Shown here in pieces: positions 6,949 through 7,137 of a stretch of 7,137 nucleotides of DNA. The position numbers and the translations under genes were made by a program. The notes below the pieces were generated by a model. That model searched no databases and had not been told where the DNA came from. It worked only from the letters and a program-made list of their open reading frames with translations. This DNA is from an uncultured Verrucomicrobiota bacterium. GTDB lineage: Bacteria; Verrucomicrobiota; Verrucomicrobiae; Opitutales; Opitutaceae. The stretch lies in NCBI GenBank assembly GCA_946481225.1, contig CAMLNJ010000153.1:1-7137 (forward strand), given 5' to 3'. Numbering within the stretch: the stretch's first letter is position 1; each line of letters begins with the position of its first letter.

Positions 6949-7137
6949 ATGAAAAACACACCCCGCCTCCTCCGTGTCACCGGCCTCGCGGCCCTCGCGT
7001 TGCTCGCGCTCTCCGCCTGCTCGAAGAAAGCCGAACCCGTCGCCTCCGGCGACTCCGCCGCCCCCGCCGCGCGCACCGTCCTCATCGGTATCATTGGCAA
7101 GAGCCAGACCAACGACGTCTTCCAGGCCGCCCACGCC
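6949..7137 (+). CDS. Sugar ABC transporter substrate-binding lipoprotein (5' part only)
   Basis: Only the first 63 codons are present and the frame is open at the window end. The protein starts MKNTPRLLR, followed by a hydrophobic stretch and lipobox LSAC with the lipidated cysteine at residue 24 (codon 7018-7020). A Ser/Lys/Ala/Pro-rich linker follows, then TVLIGIIGKSQTNDVFQ. That beta-strand plus loop is typical of the start of type 1 periplasmic-binding (RbsB-like, Peripla_BP_4) domains. With the RbsC-type permease directly upstream it should deliver the sugar to that permease. The D/E-free +2 residue (Ser) would predict outer-membrane sorting by the E. coli Lol rule, which may not apply in this host. 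The substrate is unknown and no clear ribosome-binding site precedes the ATG. Confidence 0.88.
   Translation, partial: MKNTPRLLRVTGLAALALLALSACSKKAEPVASGDSAAPAARTVLIGIIGKSQTNDVFQAAHA

Noticed and set aside
5601..7112. 503-codon open frame on the minus strand opposite the permease
   Set aside because: Its product is a low-complexity Gly/Glu/Ala/Asp-rich string typical of the antisense of GC-rich coding DNA, and it overlaps a well-supported permease and lipoprotein.

Overview
The window is GC-rich DNA (strong G/C bias at third codon positions) with every recognisable gene on the + strand. The best clue to the host is the pair formed by a sigma factor of the Sigma70_ECF type and a transmembrane Ser/Thr kinase. 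This combination is greatly expanded in Planctomycetota and Verrucomicrobiota. Protein style, C-rich codon usage and the scarcity of clear Shine-Dalgarno sequences suggest a verrucomicrobial (Opitutaceae-like) chromosome, but this is inference and no marker gene proves it.

Layout: (1) 1-65, a possible C-terminal tail of an upstream gene. (2) 115-2571, a complete SNF2/RapA-type DNA-dependent ATPase. (3) 2572-2670, a short spacer with a weak hairpin and a possible tRNA promoter. (4) 2671-2746, tRNA-Phe(GAA) with encoded CCA, followed at once by a strong intrinsic terminator. (5) 2834-5691, an ECF sigma factor and a membrane Ser/Thr kinase joined by an ATGA overlap. (6) 5692-5849, a 158-bp leader with a 16-bp palindrome. 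(7) 5850-7137, a ribose-type sugar ABC permease, followed 46 bp later by the start of a periplasmic-binding lipoprotein that runs off the window.

How the genes work together: the sigma/kinase pair reads as a one-operon signalling device. An extracytoplasmic TPR-like domain would control a cytoplasmic kinase, whose likely target is the co-encoded sigma factor. No anti-sigma factor is present. The sigma factor has a threonine where most ECF sigmas have acidic residues in region 2.2, which fits the phosphorylation-activated sigma model known from Vibrio PknT/EcfP. The downstream permease and binding protein form part of an importer whose ATPase is not in the window. The SNF2 ATPase and the tRNA are independent units.

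I see no mobile element, CRISPR array or phage gene. The most interesting content is the sigma/kinase module and the palindrome ahead of the transporter. Neither is a clearly new system on sequence alone.
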